NCBI GenBank assembly: GCA_002394165.1
Contig: DGTA01000034.1
Location: 1 to 37,966 of the forward strand
DNA from: Lachnospiraceae bacterium UBA4348
Lineage (GTDB): Bacteria; Bacillota; Clostridia; Lachnospirales; Lachnospiraceae
Length of the DNA: 37,966 nucleotides
Reading direction: 5' to 3'
Below the pieces are notes generated by a model, which had not been told where the DNA came from, searched no databases, and saw only the letters and a list, made by a program, of their open reading frames with translations. This document shows, in pieces, positions 30,359 to 37,966 of this stretch. The first letter of the stretch is position 1; each line of letters starts with the position of its first letter. The position numbers and the translations under genes are program-made.

Positions 30359-31627
30359 TCAAAGTCCCATGGTGAAGCGCATCTGCTCTTCCGCAGCCGC
30401 CATCTCGCTGTCAAGATCAGCACCGCTGAGGGTATTGATCAGGGCTGCGCCGAGCAGCTGACGGAGCTGATAGTGATAATCGCTCTGCTCAACAACCGGT
30501 ATATGTCCGCCCATCTCAACGATGCGGCTGTAGATCGCCTGGTCATTCCAGTACTCAACGCCTTCCTGGTAAACTTCGGACTCGCCTGCGGACAGGCAGC
30601 AGGTGATGACGCCGCCGTTCTTCAGCGCATAGTCATAAGTCTGTTTGCTTCCGCCGAAGGTCTTGGCCAGGAAATCTTTTGCAAGATCAACATTGTCGCA
30701 GTTTGCGGTGATGTACAGAGCGGAGCCGCCGTTGGCTGCATAGCCTTCGCCGCCGTCCAGGGTCGGAAGAGAGGTCAGTTCCCATTTTCCGCTGTTCTCC
30801 GGTACGGAGCTGATGGTCGGGATGATCCAGTTGCCGTTCATAACGCCGGCTACCATGTCGCCCTGGATGATGCTGTTGGTGTAATCGGTCCAGTCGTTGC
30901 CGAGGATCAGGATGTCTTTCTGGAGCATCTCAACGATGACTTCCATGACTCTCTTTAAGGTCTCGTTCTCGGTGATGTAGGGCTCGCCGTCCTTCCACTG
31001 GGACTGGCCTTCTGCCTGCATCATCATGTACATAAGGTCATTGCCGGAGCCGTCCATGCAAAGGAGATATTTGCCGGTAGCTTCTTTGACAGCCTCGCCG
31101 ACCTCGATGAATTTCTCCCAGGTGCAGCCGGTCATGTCGTCGATGGTGTAGCCGGCCTGCTCAAGCAGGTCAACGCGGTACGCGAAGATCGCGGTGCCGT
31201 TGTCTACCGGTACGCCATAGTGCTGACCGTCGATCAGACCATAGGAAAGTTTCTCTTCACCGAAATCAGACCAGTCAATGTCAGCTCCCTCGACCGGGAT
31301 CCAGGCATCCGGATAAGTCATAACGAAGTTCTGAATGTAGTGATCCTGGAAAAGCACGATATCCGGCAGCTCGGAATAATCACCTGCGTTGGCAGCCAGC
31401 GTAACAGCCTGCTCAACATCGGAAGAACCCGACTGAGTGATGATCTCCAGCTCAAAATCCGGATTCACATTTGCCTTATAGTCCTCAGCAGCCCCTTCCA
31501 GAGCCGGGATGTTGAAATTCGGATCCCAAGCGTAAACGCTCAGTTTGTTCTCCTCAGCCATCGCGGACATCGCGAAAACGGTGGTCATGGCACATGCAGC
31601 GGCCATTGTCAATAATGCTTTTCTCAT
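30359..31627 (-). CDS. Extracellular sugar-binding protein of the ABC transporter
   Basis: A 422-residue family 1 solute-binding protein. The N-terminus MRKALLTMAAACAMTTVFAM with SAMA-EEN is a signal peptidase I-type signal. A cysteine (C12) exists, but the usual +1 lipid-anchor cysteine before the mature domain is missing, unusual for a Gram-positive binding protein. The mature part has family patterns: YAWDPNFNIPALEGAAEDYK at the start, PDIVLFQDHYIQNF, YGVPVDNGTAIFAYRVDLLE and GDMVAGVMNGNWIIP. First gene of the transporter-lacZ transcript, with a near-consensus promoter at 31730-31758 and a 5' leader of about 95 bases. It should capture lactose or another galactoside for the two downstream permeases. 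Confidence 0.92.
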   Translation of the reverse strand: MRKALLTMAAACAMTTVFAMSAMAEENKLSVYAWDPNFNIPALEGAAEDYKANVNPDFELEIITQSGSSDVEQAVTLAANAGDYSELPDIVLFQDHYIQNFVMTYPDAWIPVEGADIDWSDFGEEKLSYGLIDGQHYGVPVDNGTAIFAYRVDLLEQAGYTIDDMTGCTWEKFIEVGEAVKEATGKYLLCMDGSGNDLMYMMMQAEGQSQWKDGEPYITENETLKRVMEVIVEMLQKDILILGNDWTDYTNSIIQGDMVAGVMNGNWIIPTISSVPENSGKWELTSLPTLDGGEGYAANGGSALYITANCDNVDLAKDFLAKTFGGSKQTYDYALKNGGVITCCLSAGESEVYQEGVEYWNDQAIYSRIVEMGGHIPVVEQSDYHYQLRQLLGAALINTLSGADLDSEMAAAEEQMRFTMGL

Positions 31628-31729
31628 AATACCCTCCTTCGTGATTTTTCACTTGTCTGCAGCATTACAGTTGCGCATTCACCCGCATCTTGCACAAAAA
31701 ACCAGTCCGATTCGGGCGGTATCGTCGGT

Positions 31730-31758
31730 ATTATAGCATATAAAAAACCACTTAGCAA
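31730..31758 (-). promoter_or_regulatory. Promoter of the binding protein-permease-lacZ operon
   Basis: TTGCTA (31758-31753), a 17-bp spacer and TATAAT (31735-31730) with an extended TGC. The -35 box lies in ACTTGCTAAGT, a short inverted repeat. The edge of the 346-bp repeat element starts 12 bp upstream, so that element could influence this promoter. The sequence between the element and the gene (31628-31729) holds only the leader and AAGGAGG before ATG 31627. Confidence 0.75.
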
Positions 31759-31769
31759 GTCTGACCGGG

Positions 31770-32115
31770 GGACGGTTCTGTGTCAGCGTATGATGACAGG
31801 GGACACTCCTCGGAGAAGACCGGCTTAACCACAAAGGCAAATTCAAAAGGCCCTCCGGCTTAGGCCTTCACCGCAGAAAACGCGAGCCTAGCGGATGCTT
31901 TCGGAGCTTGTCTGAGCACACAAAGTGTGCGAGTTGCGAAGAAAGCATCCATACAACAGAATTCTCGCGAAGCGCGAATTCTGTTGTCATAAATAGGCGG
32001 CGCAGCGTTTTCAAAAGTGAAGGTCTGGCCGGAGGGCCTCTGAATTTGCCTTTGTGGTTTACAGGTTTTTACTGAGGAGTGTCCCCTGTCATACTACGCT
32101 GACACAGAACCATCC
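31770..32115. mobile_element. 346-bp non-coding MITE/REPIN-like inverted-repeat element
   Basis: This fills the only stretch over 300 bases without a gene. Terminal inverted repeats 31770-31811 and 32074-32115 match at 39 of 42 positions, starting GGACGGTTCTGTGTCAGC. Inside are nested arms: AACCACAAAGGCAAATTCA (31827-31845) with 32041-32059, perfect over 19 bp; 31848-31859 with 32028-32039 (12 bp); 31865-31871 with 32017-32023; 31876-31883 with 32005-32012; then two inner hairpins, 31893-31902/31941-31950 (holding GCACAC/GTGTGC) and 31953-31964/31976-31987. As RNA or cruciform it would be one long stem topped by two hairpins. No ORF, no transposase and no clear target duplication. The termini recall REP-type repeats thought to be moved by Y1 (RAYT) transposases. 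Confidence 0.8.
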
Positions 32116-32119
32116 ACTG

Positions 32120-34303
32120 TCATAATTTTACGAGGTGATAGACGAACGCCTGATACTCACCCATCCCCACCGGCAGCGGAAGCCCGACATCCATCAGCGC
32201 ATCTGCGGGATACTCTCTCCCGCTGCGGCTGTCCCTGTACACGGCTCCTTTTGTCAGGCCGCGCAGGTGTACGTAGATGGGGGTGCGGTTGCCGTGGATC
32301 CGGAGGACGACCGCGCTCATGAGGGCTTCTGATCCGTCTTCAGCGACCGTCTCCCAGGCGCCTGCTTCCGCAGAGGAAGGATCGGTAAGCCGGTAGTAGT
32401 CACCGTTGTGGAGCAGTTCGGCGTAGGTCAGGAAGTCGCTGATCTGACGCCGGACCATCTCTTTCTCCTCATCGGTCAGCTTTGCGGGATCGAGCTCATA
32501 GCCGAAGGTTCCCGCCATGGCCACCACGGAGCGGGTGTCGAAGGGCGTCACGCGGCCGTTCTGCTCGTTCGGGCATACCGAGACATGGGCTCCCATGGTG
32601 CACGGCGGATAGCCGAACGAAGTGCCGTACTGGATGGACAGCCGGTCCACCGCATCCGTGTTGTCACTGCACCAGATCTGGGGCGTGTAGTAGAGCATGC
32701 CGGCATCGAACCGTCCGCCGCCTCCGCTGCAGCCCTCCACCAGGATTTCCGGATAGCGCTGCGTCAGGCGTTCGAGGAAATCGTAAACGCCCAGCATGTA
32801 GTCATAGAGCACCTTTCCCTGGTCCTCTGCGCCGTAGGAATGAATGTCCGCAATGCTGCGGTTGTAATCCCACTTGATATAGTCGATCCGGCTTCCATCC
32901 AGGACCGCGCAGATCTGATCAAAAATGTGATCCCGGACTTCTTTCCTGGAGAAATCGAGCACCAGCTGGTTGCGCGCCATCACCGGCTTTCTCCCGGGAA
33001 TGGCCAGTGCCCAGTCGGGATGCGCCCGGAAGAGGTCCGAGTCCTCGTTCACCATCTCCGGCTCGATCCAGATCCCGAACTTCATTCCCAGGCTGTGGAC
33101 AGACTCGGCCAGCTGCGCCATAGTGCAGCCGAGTTTTTTCTCATTCACGACCCAGTCGCCCAGGCCGCGGTAGTCATCATTGCGGTTCCCGAACCATCCG
33201 TCGTCCATGACGAGCATCTGGGCGCCCAGCTCTTTGGCATTCCGGGCCATCTCGATGATCGTCTCCCCGGTGAAATCAAAGTAGGCGGCTTCCCAGCTGT
33301 TGAACAGCACGGGCCTGGGGATATCCCGGTATTTTCCGCGGCAGACGTTTCGGCGGATACAGTTGTGCAGATGATGAGAAAGCCCGGCCAGGCCCTCCCC
33401 GGAAAAGCTCATGATCACCTCCGGAAGGACCAGTTCCTCCCCTTTCCTGAGCGGATAGGAAAAAAGCTCGTCCATCAGGCCCATCTGAAGCCTTGTCTGA
33501 TGGTACTGGTCCCTCTCGGCCAGCGCCTTGAAGGATCCGCTGTAGACAAACTGCATGGACCAGCACCTGCCGTGATCCTCGGTCGTGTCATGATCGGCGA
33601 GGATGACCATGGGGTTGTACTGGTGGGAGGACATGCCCCTTCGTGAGCCGATCGCGAAAGCCCCGTGGTCCACGTTCGAGCGCTGCATGTTCCGCTCCAT
33701 CGCATGACGGCCATGGAAGGTGATCAGGTCATAGTCCCCGGTCAGGAAATCCAGGCTGGCGCTGAACGCGCGCTCTACCGTGACATCCCCCGATCCCGCG
33801 TTTTCCAGGATCGCAGCGCGGGTGATGATATCGTTCTCAGGAAGAACGCCGTACAGCAGCGTGACTTTAAGGCCCAGGACCGCGTCCTCCATGAAGATCT
33901 TCAGCGTCTCCGCCCCATCTCCCTCATTGGCATAGACCGCCGGCAGTCCCGGCAGCGCATATTTTCCCTCGCAGATCTCATAGCCTGCAAAGCGCAGGTC
34001 GCATCCGAAGGTCCCCTCCCGGTCGCGCACGTTCAGCGCCGGGGAGCGGTAATCGCCCTGTCCCCACAGTGGGAATTCCTGAGGCAGCGCATCGAGCGAG
34101 TAGGTGCGGTCAAGCTTCAGGTCGTAGGGGTTGCCGGAGAACCCGCGGTCCATGTAGGTCAGCAGATAATCCATGCAGCCCTGCGTGCGCGCTCCGTAAT
34201 ACAGATGAAGCAGAAAACCGAGGTCGTCCACCTTCATCTGATAGGTGGACGCATCGGTATGGATCGTAAAAATCTTCTCTTTTTCCAGAAATTGAACAGG
34301 CAT
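32120..34303 (-). CDS. Alpha-galactosidase, GH36
   Basis: A 727-residue cytosolic alpha-galactosidase, for raffinose-family sugars or melibiose. It has an N-terminal beta-supersandwich (about 1-320), a TIM barrel (about 330-640) and a small C-terminal beta domain. The nucleophile D479 is in IKWDYNRS; the acid/base D547 is in WCSDNTDAVDR. Other family marks: LMVMDDGWFGNRNDDYRGLG and VEGCSGGGGRFDAGMLYY. The length matches the 720-740 residue bacterial tetrameric GH36 group. It has its own promoter and operator (34325-34372). The stop codon lies 5 bp from the repeat element, past which the transporter-lacZ operon begins on the same strand. Confidence 0.95.
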   Translation of the reverse strand: MPVQFLEKEKIFTIHTDASTYQMKVDDLGFLLHLYYGARTQGCMDYLLTYMDRGFSGNPYDLKLDRTYSLDALPQEFPLWGQGDYRSPALNVRDREGTFGCDLRFAGYEICEGKYALPGLPAVYANEGDGAETLKIFMEDAVLGLKVTLLYGVLPENDIITRAAILENAGSGDVTVERAFSASLDFLTGDYDLITFHGRHAMERNMQRSNVDHGAFAIGSRRGMSSHQYNPMVILADHDTTEDHGRCWSMQFVYSGSFKALAERDQYHQTRLQMGLMDELFSYPLRKGEELVLPEVIMSFSGEGLAGLSHHLHNCIRRNVCRGKYRDIPRPVLFNSWEAAYFDFTGETIIEMARNAKELGAQMLVMDDGWFGNRNDDYRGLGDWVVNEKKLGCTMAQLAESVHSLGMKFGIWIEPEMVNEDSDLFRAHPDWALAIPGRKPVMARNQLVLDFSRKEVRDHIFDQICAVLDGSRIDYIKWDYNRSIADIHSYGAEDQGKVLYDYMLGVYDFLERLTQRYPEILVEGCSGGGGRFDAGMLYYTPQIWCSDNTDAVDRLSIQYGTSFGYPPCTMGAHVSVCPNEQNGRVTPFDTRSVVAMAGTFGYELDPAKLTDEEKEMVRRQISDFLTYAELLHNGDYYRLTDPSSAEAGAWETVAEDGSEALMSAVVLRIHGNRTPIYVHLRGLTKGAVYRDSRSGREYPADALMDVGLPLPVGMGEYQAFVYHLVKL

Positions 34304-34324
34304 GTCTCTTATCCCTTTTTGCGT

Positions 34325-34372
34325 TGTAAACAGTTACCATCCTATTTATACACGCCTGCAGTTTTCAGTCAA
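34325..34372 (-). promoter_or_regulatory. GH36 promoter with LacI-family operator
   Basis: TTGACT (34372-34367), a 16-bp spacer and TATAAA (34350-34345) on the minus strand; the -35 box lies over the end of the upstream gene. TGTAAACAGTTACC (34325-34338) covers the expected transcription start and matches 11 of 14 positions of the symmetrical LacI/GalR-type site TGTAAACGTTTACA. A repressor bound there would block initiation. No LacI-family gene is in the window. Confidence 0.65.
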
Positions 34373-35471
34373 GGATAATCTCATCGGGGAGCCAGGTTTC
34401 ACCCTCCGACAGGTCCCGGGTGAAGATCCGGCCGATATTGTCAGGATTTTTGGCCTGTTTATACTGGAAGATGACCCGGCCGTCCCTGTCCGTTCCCAGC
34501 AGCCTGATCTTTCCGGTCACATGGGACATGGTGTAGTCTGCGCTCTTTCCGAGGCCGTTCTGCATGGCATTGGCCTTCGTCACGATATCCAGCCCGTCCC
34601 TTAAGCTCACCTGGAAGCGCGACTTGACGCCCTTCACCGGCCGGCACTGGAAAATATAGTGCTGGACGATGCCGACTGCGCTGACCCTTCTAAGAAGCGT
34701 TCCCAGAACCTCCGGATCATCGTTGATCCCCTTCATCAGGACCGTCTGGTTCTTGACAATAACTCCGGTCTTCTGCAGCAGCTTCACCGCCTTCAGCGAT
34801 TCTTCGGTCAGTTCTTTCGGATGATTGAAGTGGGTGACCAGATACAGCTGCTTTTTCTCAAGAAAACGGGCAAAGACCGCGATCAGCTCCGGATCGGAGG
34901 TGATCCGCTCAGGGAAGGTGACCGGCGTACGGCTGCCGATGCGTACGAAATCAAGCTGGTCCAGCTCCGAAAGTGTATCCAGCCACTTTGCAATCCGCTC
35001 TGTCGGCACCACCAGCGCGTCGCCGCCCGAAAGAAGCACGTTCGTGACCTCCGGATGATCCTTGATATAGGCCGCCGCCTGATCCGGATCGGCGCCGGCT
35101 TCTCCCCCCAGGCCGACCAGTCTCCTGCGGAAACAGTGCCTGCAGTACATGGCGCAGGCAGATGTCACCAGCACGAGCGTTGTCTGCCGATACTTGTGCT
35201 GCAGCCCCGGCAGTTTTGTGTTGGAATGCTCCCCGCTGGTGTCCAGCACGCCGTCGCACAGCTCAAAATCCCCGGACGGGACCGCCATTTTGCGGATGAC
35301 ATCGTCCGGATCATCCGGATCGATCAGCGAAAAGTAATACCTGGGCACGGACATCGGAAAAACGTCCACTTCTTTTTTGATCTTCCGATATTCTTCATCC
35401 GTCAGGTGAAGGGGCTCGATCAGCTCCTCCGCCGTTGTGATATTGTTTTTCAATACTTCTGTCCAATTCAT
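34365..35471 (-). CDS. KamA-family radical SAM protein (lysine 2,3-aminomutase-like)
   Basis: A 368-residue protein with the radical SAM cluster motif CAMYCRHC (C106, C110, C113), the strand SGGDALVVPT (148-157), and the family patterns FVRIGSRTPVTFPERIT and HFNHPKELT. Aminomutases of this group move an alpha-amino group to the beta carbon using SAM and PLP. The expected PLP lysine is probably K321 in HVTGKIRLLG. The region around it lacks the Asp-Ala-Pro-Gly segment of clostridial lysine aminomutase, so the substrate may not be lysine. ATG 35471 is chosen for GGAGG 7 bp upstream; the open frame extends to 35609. The length is short compared with about 416 for lysine aminomutase. Confidence 0.85.
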   Translation of the reverse strand: MNWTEVLKNNITTAEELIEPLHLTDEEYRKIKKEVDVFPMSVPRYYFSLIDPDDPDDVIRKMAVPSGDFELCDGVLDTSGEHSNTKLPGLQHKYRQTTLVLVTSACAMYCRHCFRRRLVGLGGEAGADPDQAAAYIKDHPEVTNVLLSGGDALVVPTERIAKWLDTLSELDQLDFVRIGSRTPVTFPERITSDPELIAVFARFLEKKQLYLVTHFNHPKELTEESLKAVKLLQKTGVIVKNQTVLMKGINDDPEVLGTLLRRVSAVGIVQHYIFQCRPVKGVKSRFQVSLRDGLDIVTKANAMQNGLGKSADYTMSHVTGKIRLLGTDRDGRVIFQYKQAKNPDNIGRIFTRDLSEGETWLPDEIILD

Positions 35472-35521
35472 ACTGACACCTCCATTCCGACATATTTCTA
35501 ATGGTAAAAAATCAAAACAGT

Positions 35522-36172
35522 TTATGCAGCGGCTCTTTTCCGTGCCAGCCAAAGCACGGCGCCGATCAGCAGTGTCGCCAGGAGCATGGCCGCCAGTGAT
35601 ATCATCCACCGGCCGCCGATATTAAAGCCGTAAAAATCCGGCCAGCCCCCGTTTTCCATTCCCCGGACGACCGCCATATAAAGGTAGACGGCGCCGTAGA
35701 CAGCTGTCGGGAGAAGGCTTGTCCAGACCATCCTCCCGGGCAGCGTTTCACCCGGGTCGAACCAGATGAACGCGGCGATCGAAAGCAGCGGTCCGGCCAG
35801 GTGCAGGTAGAAGTTCCACCCCGCGAACATGGACGCGTAACCGTAAAGCAGCCCCAGGAAGCACAGGACTGTCATCAGCGTCACCGTCACGGAGACCGTG
35901 CCCATATAGCGAAGGAGCGTCAGCCATCCGGGCACCGTCCTTTTTGTCCGTCCGGGCGCGCCGCCCAGACGCCAGATCAGCAGCAGGAGCACGCTCACCG
36001 CCGAGAGGATATTCGAATCGACGGTGAAATAGCGGAAGACCACCGCCCGGGATACCTGCATGTTGCCCGATCCGACGTGCAGGTACATGTCCCCCACCGA
36101 CCAGACGGTAAAGATAATGATCAGCAGTGCGCAAATCACAGACAGCTTGTCTTTGGTATTGCTTTGTTTCAC
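35522..36172 (-). CDS. Pr6Pr-type six-helix membrane protein
   Basis: A 216-residue protein with six membrane helices and the sequence style of the Pr6Pr family: FRYFTVDSNILSAVSVLLLL after helix 1-2, a histidine-containing helix (NFYLHLAGPLLSIAAF) and a late PDFYGFNIGGRW motif. The function of this family is unknown. Its ATG overlaps the stop of the PHP-domain gene by 4 bp (36169-36172), and the KamA-like gene begins 50 bp downstream on the same strand, so all three may be one transcript. Confidence 0.8.
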   Translation of the reverse strand: MKQSNTKDKLSVICALLIIIFTVWSVGDMYLHVGSGNMQVSRAVVFRYFTVDSNILSAVSVLLLLIWRLGGAPGRTKRTVPGWLTLLRYMGTVSVTVTLMTVLCFLGLLYGYASMFAGWNFYLHLAGPLLSIAAFIWFDPGETLPGRMVWTSLLPTAVYGAVYLYMAVVRGMENGGWPDFYGFNIGGRWMISLAAMLLATLLIGAVLWLARKRAAA

Positions 36173-37023
36173 GACTGTCTCCCTCCGCTGCTCTTTAACA
36201 GCAGTGCCTTCCGAAGCGGCTCTCCCGACTCGCCCTCATAAAAATCTCCGGCCCTCTTATACCGGCCCTGCCCGGCATCCTCATCGATCCAGAAGGCTTC
36301 CGCCTGCGGATCCTCCTCCGGCTGTCTGTCAAAGCATCCCACCGGAAGCCGAAGCTCAAGTCTCTCCCTTCTCAGGATCCGCGCCGCGTAATCTTTCATA
36401 TCGCGAAGGGGCTCTTCAAAAGCCACGCCCATCAGCTTTGAGCTGTCAGCCTTCCTGCTGTTGTGATTGTCCGATCCGGCCGTTGCAAACAGACCGCAGC
36501 GCAGGGCATAGTGCGCGGCGCAGATATCGTTGCAGCGGCGGTTTCCCGTGTTGGCCGCTTCAATGCCGTCGCAGTACTCAGGTCCCAGCAGCACCCTGCT
36601 GATATAAGAGCGGTCACGGAACGGGTGAGCCTGAATGACGGCGCCGCCGGCGCGGTGGATCTCCTCAAGCTGCCTGGCCCTGGACCAGAATTCAATATCG
36701 GGATTTTCCAGGAGCCAGACCTTGTCAGGCCCGTAGACGAGATATTCGTCTCCCTCGTAATTTTGCTCCCAGGCAAAGAACACGTCGAGCCCGATCTTCT
36801 GCCCGGTGATCAGGGCGTCCTCGTAGCCCGAACAGAACCAGTCGATCCGCTCCCTCCACGGCAGGTCCCGGGGGACAGCGGTATTGCCGCCCGTAAAGTG
36901 ATCCGTCATGATGATCCCTTTGTATCCGGCGTCTTTATAGAACCTGGCCTGCTCCTCCCCGGTGGAAACGCCGCACCGGCTGGCCTGGCAGGTGTGCATG
37001 TGGGTCTCATACAGATAAGGCAT
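36169..37023 (-). CDS. PHP-domain metal-dependent phosphoesterase
   Basis: A 284-residue soluble protein with PHP-fold metal motifs: ETHMHT (6-11: H8, H10), TDHF (40-43: D41, H42), VIQAHPF, and TAGSDNHNS near residue 185. PHP enzymes hydrolyse phosphate esters (histidinol phosphate, nucleotides, signalling oligonucleotides); this stand-alone type is usually annotated as a putative phosphoesterase with unknown substrate. ATG 37023 has AAAGGAG upstream. It is coupled to the membrane protein gene by ATGA. A terminator for the upstream glycogen synthase gene lies between the two genes. Confidence 0.88.
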   Translation of the reverse strand: MPYLYETHMHTCQASRCGVSTGEEQARFYKDAGYKGIIMTDHFTGGNTAVPRDLPWRERIDWFCSGYEDALITGQKIGLDVFFAWEQNYEGDEYLVYGPDKVWLLENPDIEFWSRARQLEEIHRAGGAVIQAHPFRDRSYISRVLLGPEYCDGIEAANTGNRRCNDICAAHYALRCGLFATAGSDNHNSRKADSSKLMGVAFEEPLRDMKDYAARILRRERLELRLPVGCFDRQPEEDPQAEAFWIDEDAGQGRYKRAGDFYEGESGEPLRKALLLKSSGGRQS

Positions 37024-37063
37024 CCGTTCTCTCCTTTGTCTGTCCGGCCTCCTTAAAACAACA

Positions 37064-37091
37064 GAGCGCAGCCTTAAAACCGGCTGCGCTC
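37064..37091 (-). terminator. Rho-independent terminator after glycogen synthase gene
   Basis: Stem GAGCGCAGCC (37064-37073) with GGCTGCGCTC (37082-37091), an 8-base loop, then TGTTGTTTT on the minus strand. It lies 29 bp past the stop of the gene at 37121. An alternative pairing of CAGAGCGGAGC at its foot is also possible. Confidence 0.8.
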
Positions 37092-37120
37092 CGCTCTGTT
37101 TTGAGGAAATACCTCTTTGT

Positions 37121-37966
37121 TTATTGTGTCAGTTCCATGTAGAGTGAGCGGTATTGTTTCGCCGAATTCTCCCACGATACATCTTTATCCATGTCACGGA
37201 CCACCATCTCATCCCAGCACCAGCGGTTGGTGAAGTAGAGCGTCTTCGCCCGGTTGACGGCATCCAGCAGAAGGCCGTCCTCGTACCGGTCGAACGTAAA
37301 GCCGTTGCCCTCGTTCGTGTACTGGTTGTAGGGCTGTACCGTATCCTTCAGGCCGCCTGTCTCGCGCACGATCGGTACGGTGCCGTAGCGCATGGCGATC
37401 AGCTGGGTCAGGCCGCACGGCTCGAACTGTGACGGAACCAGCAGCGCGTCGCACCCGGCGTAGATCTTGTGTGCCCGGCCCTCATCGTACATGATGTTGG
37501 AGCAGACGCTTCCCTTGTAGGCTCCCTCGTAGTAACGGAAGGAATCCTCGTAGTAAGGATCGCCGGTGCCCAGCACCACCACCTGGGTGTTGCCGTCCAT
37601 CATCAGCGGCAGGATGGAGTTGACCAGGTCAAGTCCCTTCTGGTTCGTCAGCCTGGAGATCAGGCCTACCACGAACTTGTCCGCATTCTTCTCCAATCCC
37701 AGCTCCTCCTGGAGCGCAAGCTTGTTGAGCTTCTTCTTCTCGACCGCATCCGTACGGTCGTAGTTTTCCGAAAGCAGCTCATCCGTCTTCGGATCCCACA
37801 TCTCAACGTCGATGCCGTTTACGATCCCGCGAAGCTTGCCGGAGTGATAGCGCAGGTGGGCATCCAGCCCTTCCCCGTAGAACGGTGTCTGGATCTCTCC
37901 CGCATAAGTGCCGCTGACCGTTGTGATCATATTCGAATATGTCAGGCCGCCCTTGAACATGTTGGC
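37121..37966 (-). CDS. glgA: Glycogen synthase (ADP-glucose type), C-terminal part, cut by window edge
   Basis: The last 281 residues of a GT5 glycogen/starch synthase, which extends alpha-1,4-glucan from ADP-glucose. The frame continues through the right edge (Ala-Asn before MFKGGLTYSN), so the true start is outside. Visible landmarks: VNGIDVEMWDPKTD at the hinge, the Rossmann repeat VVGLISRLTNQKGLDLV, VVVLGTGDPYYED, and the nucleotide-binding C-terminal motif PSQFEPCGLTQLIAMRYGTV with the catalytic glutamate of FEPCG, then PIVRETGGLKDTV. It is followed by a terminator. The full protein would be about 480 residues. Confidence 0.93.
   Translation of the reverse strand, partial: ANMFKGGLTYSNMITTVSGTYAGEIQTPFYGEGLDAHLRYHSGKLRGIVNGIDVEMWDPKTDELLSENYDRTDAVEKKKLNKLALQEELGLEKNADKFVVGLISRLTNQKGLDLVNSILPLMMDGNTQVVVLGTGDPYYEDSFRYYEGAYKGSVCSNIMYDEGRAHKIYAGCDALLVPSQFEPCGLTQLIAMRYGTVPIVRETGGLKDTVQPYNQYTNEGNGFTFDRYEDGLLLDAVNRAKTLYFTNRWCWDEMVVRDMDKDVSWENSAKQYRSLYMELTQ

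Noticed and set aside
31628..32119. Protein-coding content in the long intergenic stretch
   Set aside because: All frames are broken by stops in the repeat arms; only the promoter and the inverted-repeat element are supported.
32408..33646. 412-codon plus-strand frame opposite the GH36 gene
   Set aside because: Shadow frame; the GH36 catalytic residues on the minus strand settle the coding strand.

Overview
The window (about 38 kb, roughly 50-55% G+C by eye) reads as a chromosomal segment of a Gram-positive anaerobe of the Clostridia, most likely Lachnospiraceae. This is inferred from AAGGAGG-type ribosome binding sites, secreted proteins with Gram-positive-like leaders, a KamA-family aminomutase, a galactoside ABC system without a local ATPase, and REP/MITE-like palindromes of a kind familiar from Lachnospiraceae. 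No rRNA, tRNA, CRISPR array, transposase or phage gene was seen.

Layout. (1) 1-2.8 kb: three secreted or unknown proteins, one cut by the window edge, around a divergent promoter pair. (2) 2.8-9.5 kb: a minus-strand operon of a transmembrane Ser/Thr kinase, a PP2C phosphatase, an unknown helical protein and a class II UvrA (UvrA2-like) ATPase. (3) 9.5-15 kb: small accessory genes (secreted protein, M20 amidohydrolase, a possible transporter remnant, a class I amidotransferase, a 39-codon remnant of a UPF0178/YaiI gene, a secreted propeller-like protein, an Xre-type regulator with its partner membrane protein) plus a perfect 22-bp palindrome flanked by short tandem repeats. (4) 15-20 kb: an apparent cyclic-nucleotide module. 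A protein with two cNMP-binding domains (followed by an EamA transporter) diverges from an operon of a TIM-barrel protein, a PAS-class III cyclase and a ParB-like/HAD fusion, joined by 4-bp stop/start overlaps. (5) 20-24.9 kb: a probable membrane operon: secreted protein, HdeD/DUF308 protein, UbiB/AarF-like protein, cardiolipin synthase. (6) 25-34.4 kb: a galactoside-use locus: GH36 alpha-galactosidase, binding protein, two permeases, GH2 beta-galactosidase and a 46-residue peptide gene. (7) 34.4-38 kb: KamA-family radical SAM enzyme, Pr6Pr-like membrane protein, PHP-domain protein, and the C-terminal part of glycogen synthase running off the edge.

How they fit. The galactoside genes form a coherent uptake and hydrolysis pathway: the binding protein and permeases import alpha/beta-galactosides, energised presumably by a shared ATPase elsewhere, and the two glycosidases cleave them. 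A LacI-type operator lies at the GH36 promoter, although no regulator gene is present here. A 346-bp non-coding element with 42-bp near-perfect terminal inverted repeats sits inside this locus, ending 5 bp from the GH36 stop codon and starting 12 bp upstream of the binding-protein promoter's -35 box. Downstream of lacZ the short peptide gene has its Shine-Dalgarno sequence buried in a perfect 14-bp inverted repeat. These two structures, the cyclase/cNMP-receptor module and the kinase/phosphatase/UvrA2 operon are the places most worth a second look.
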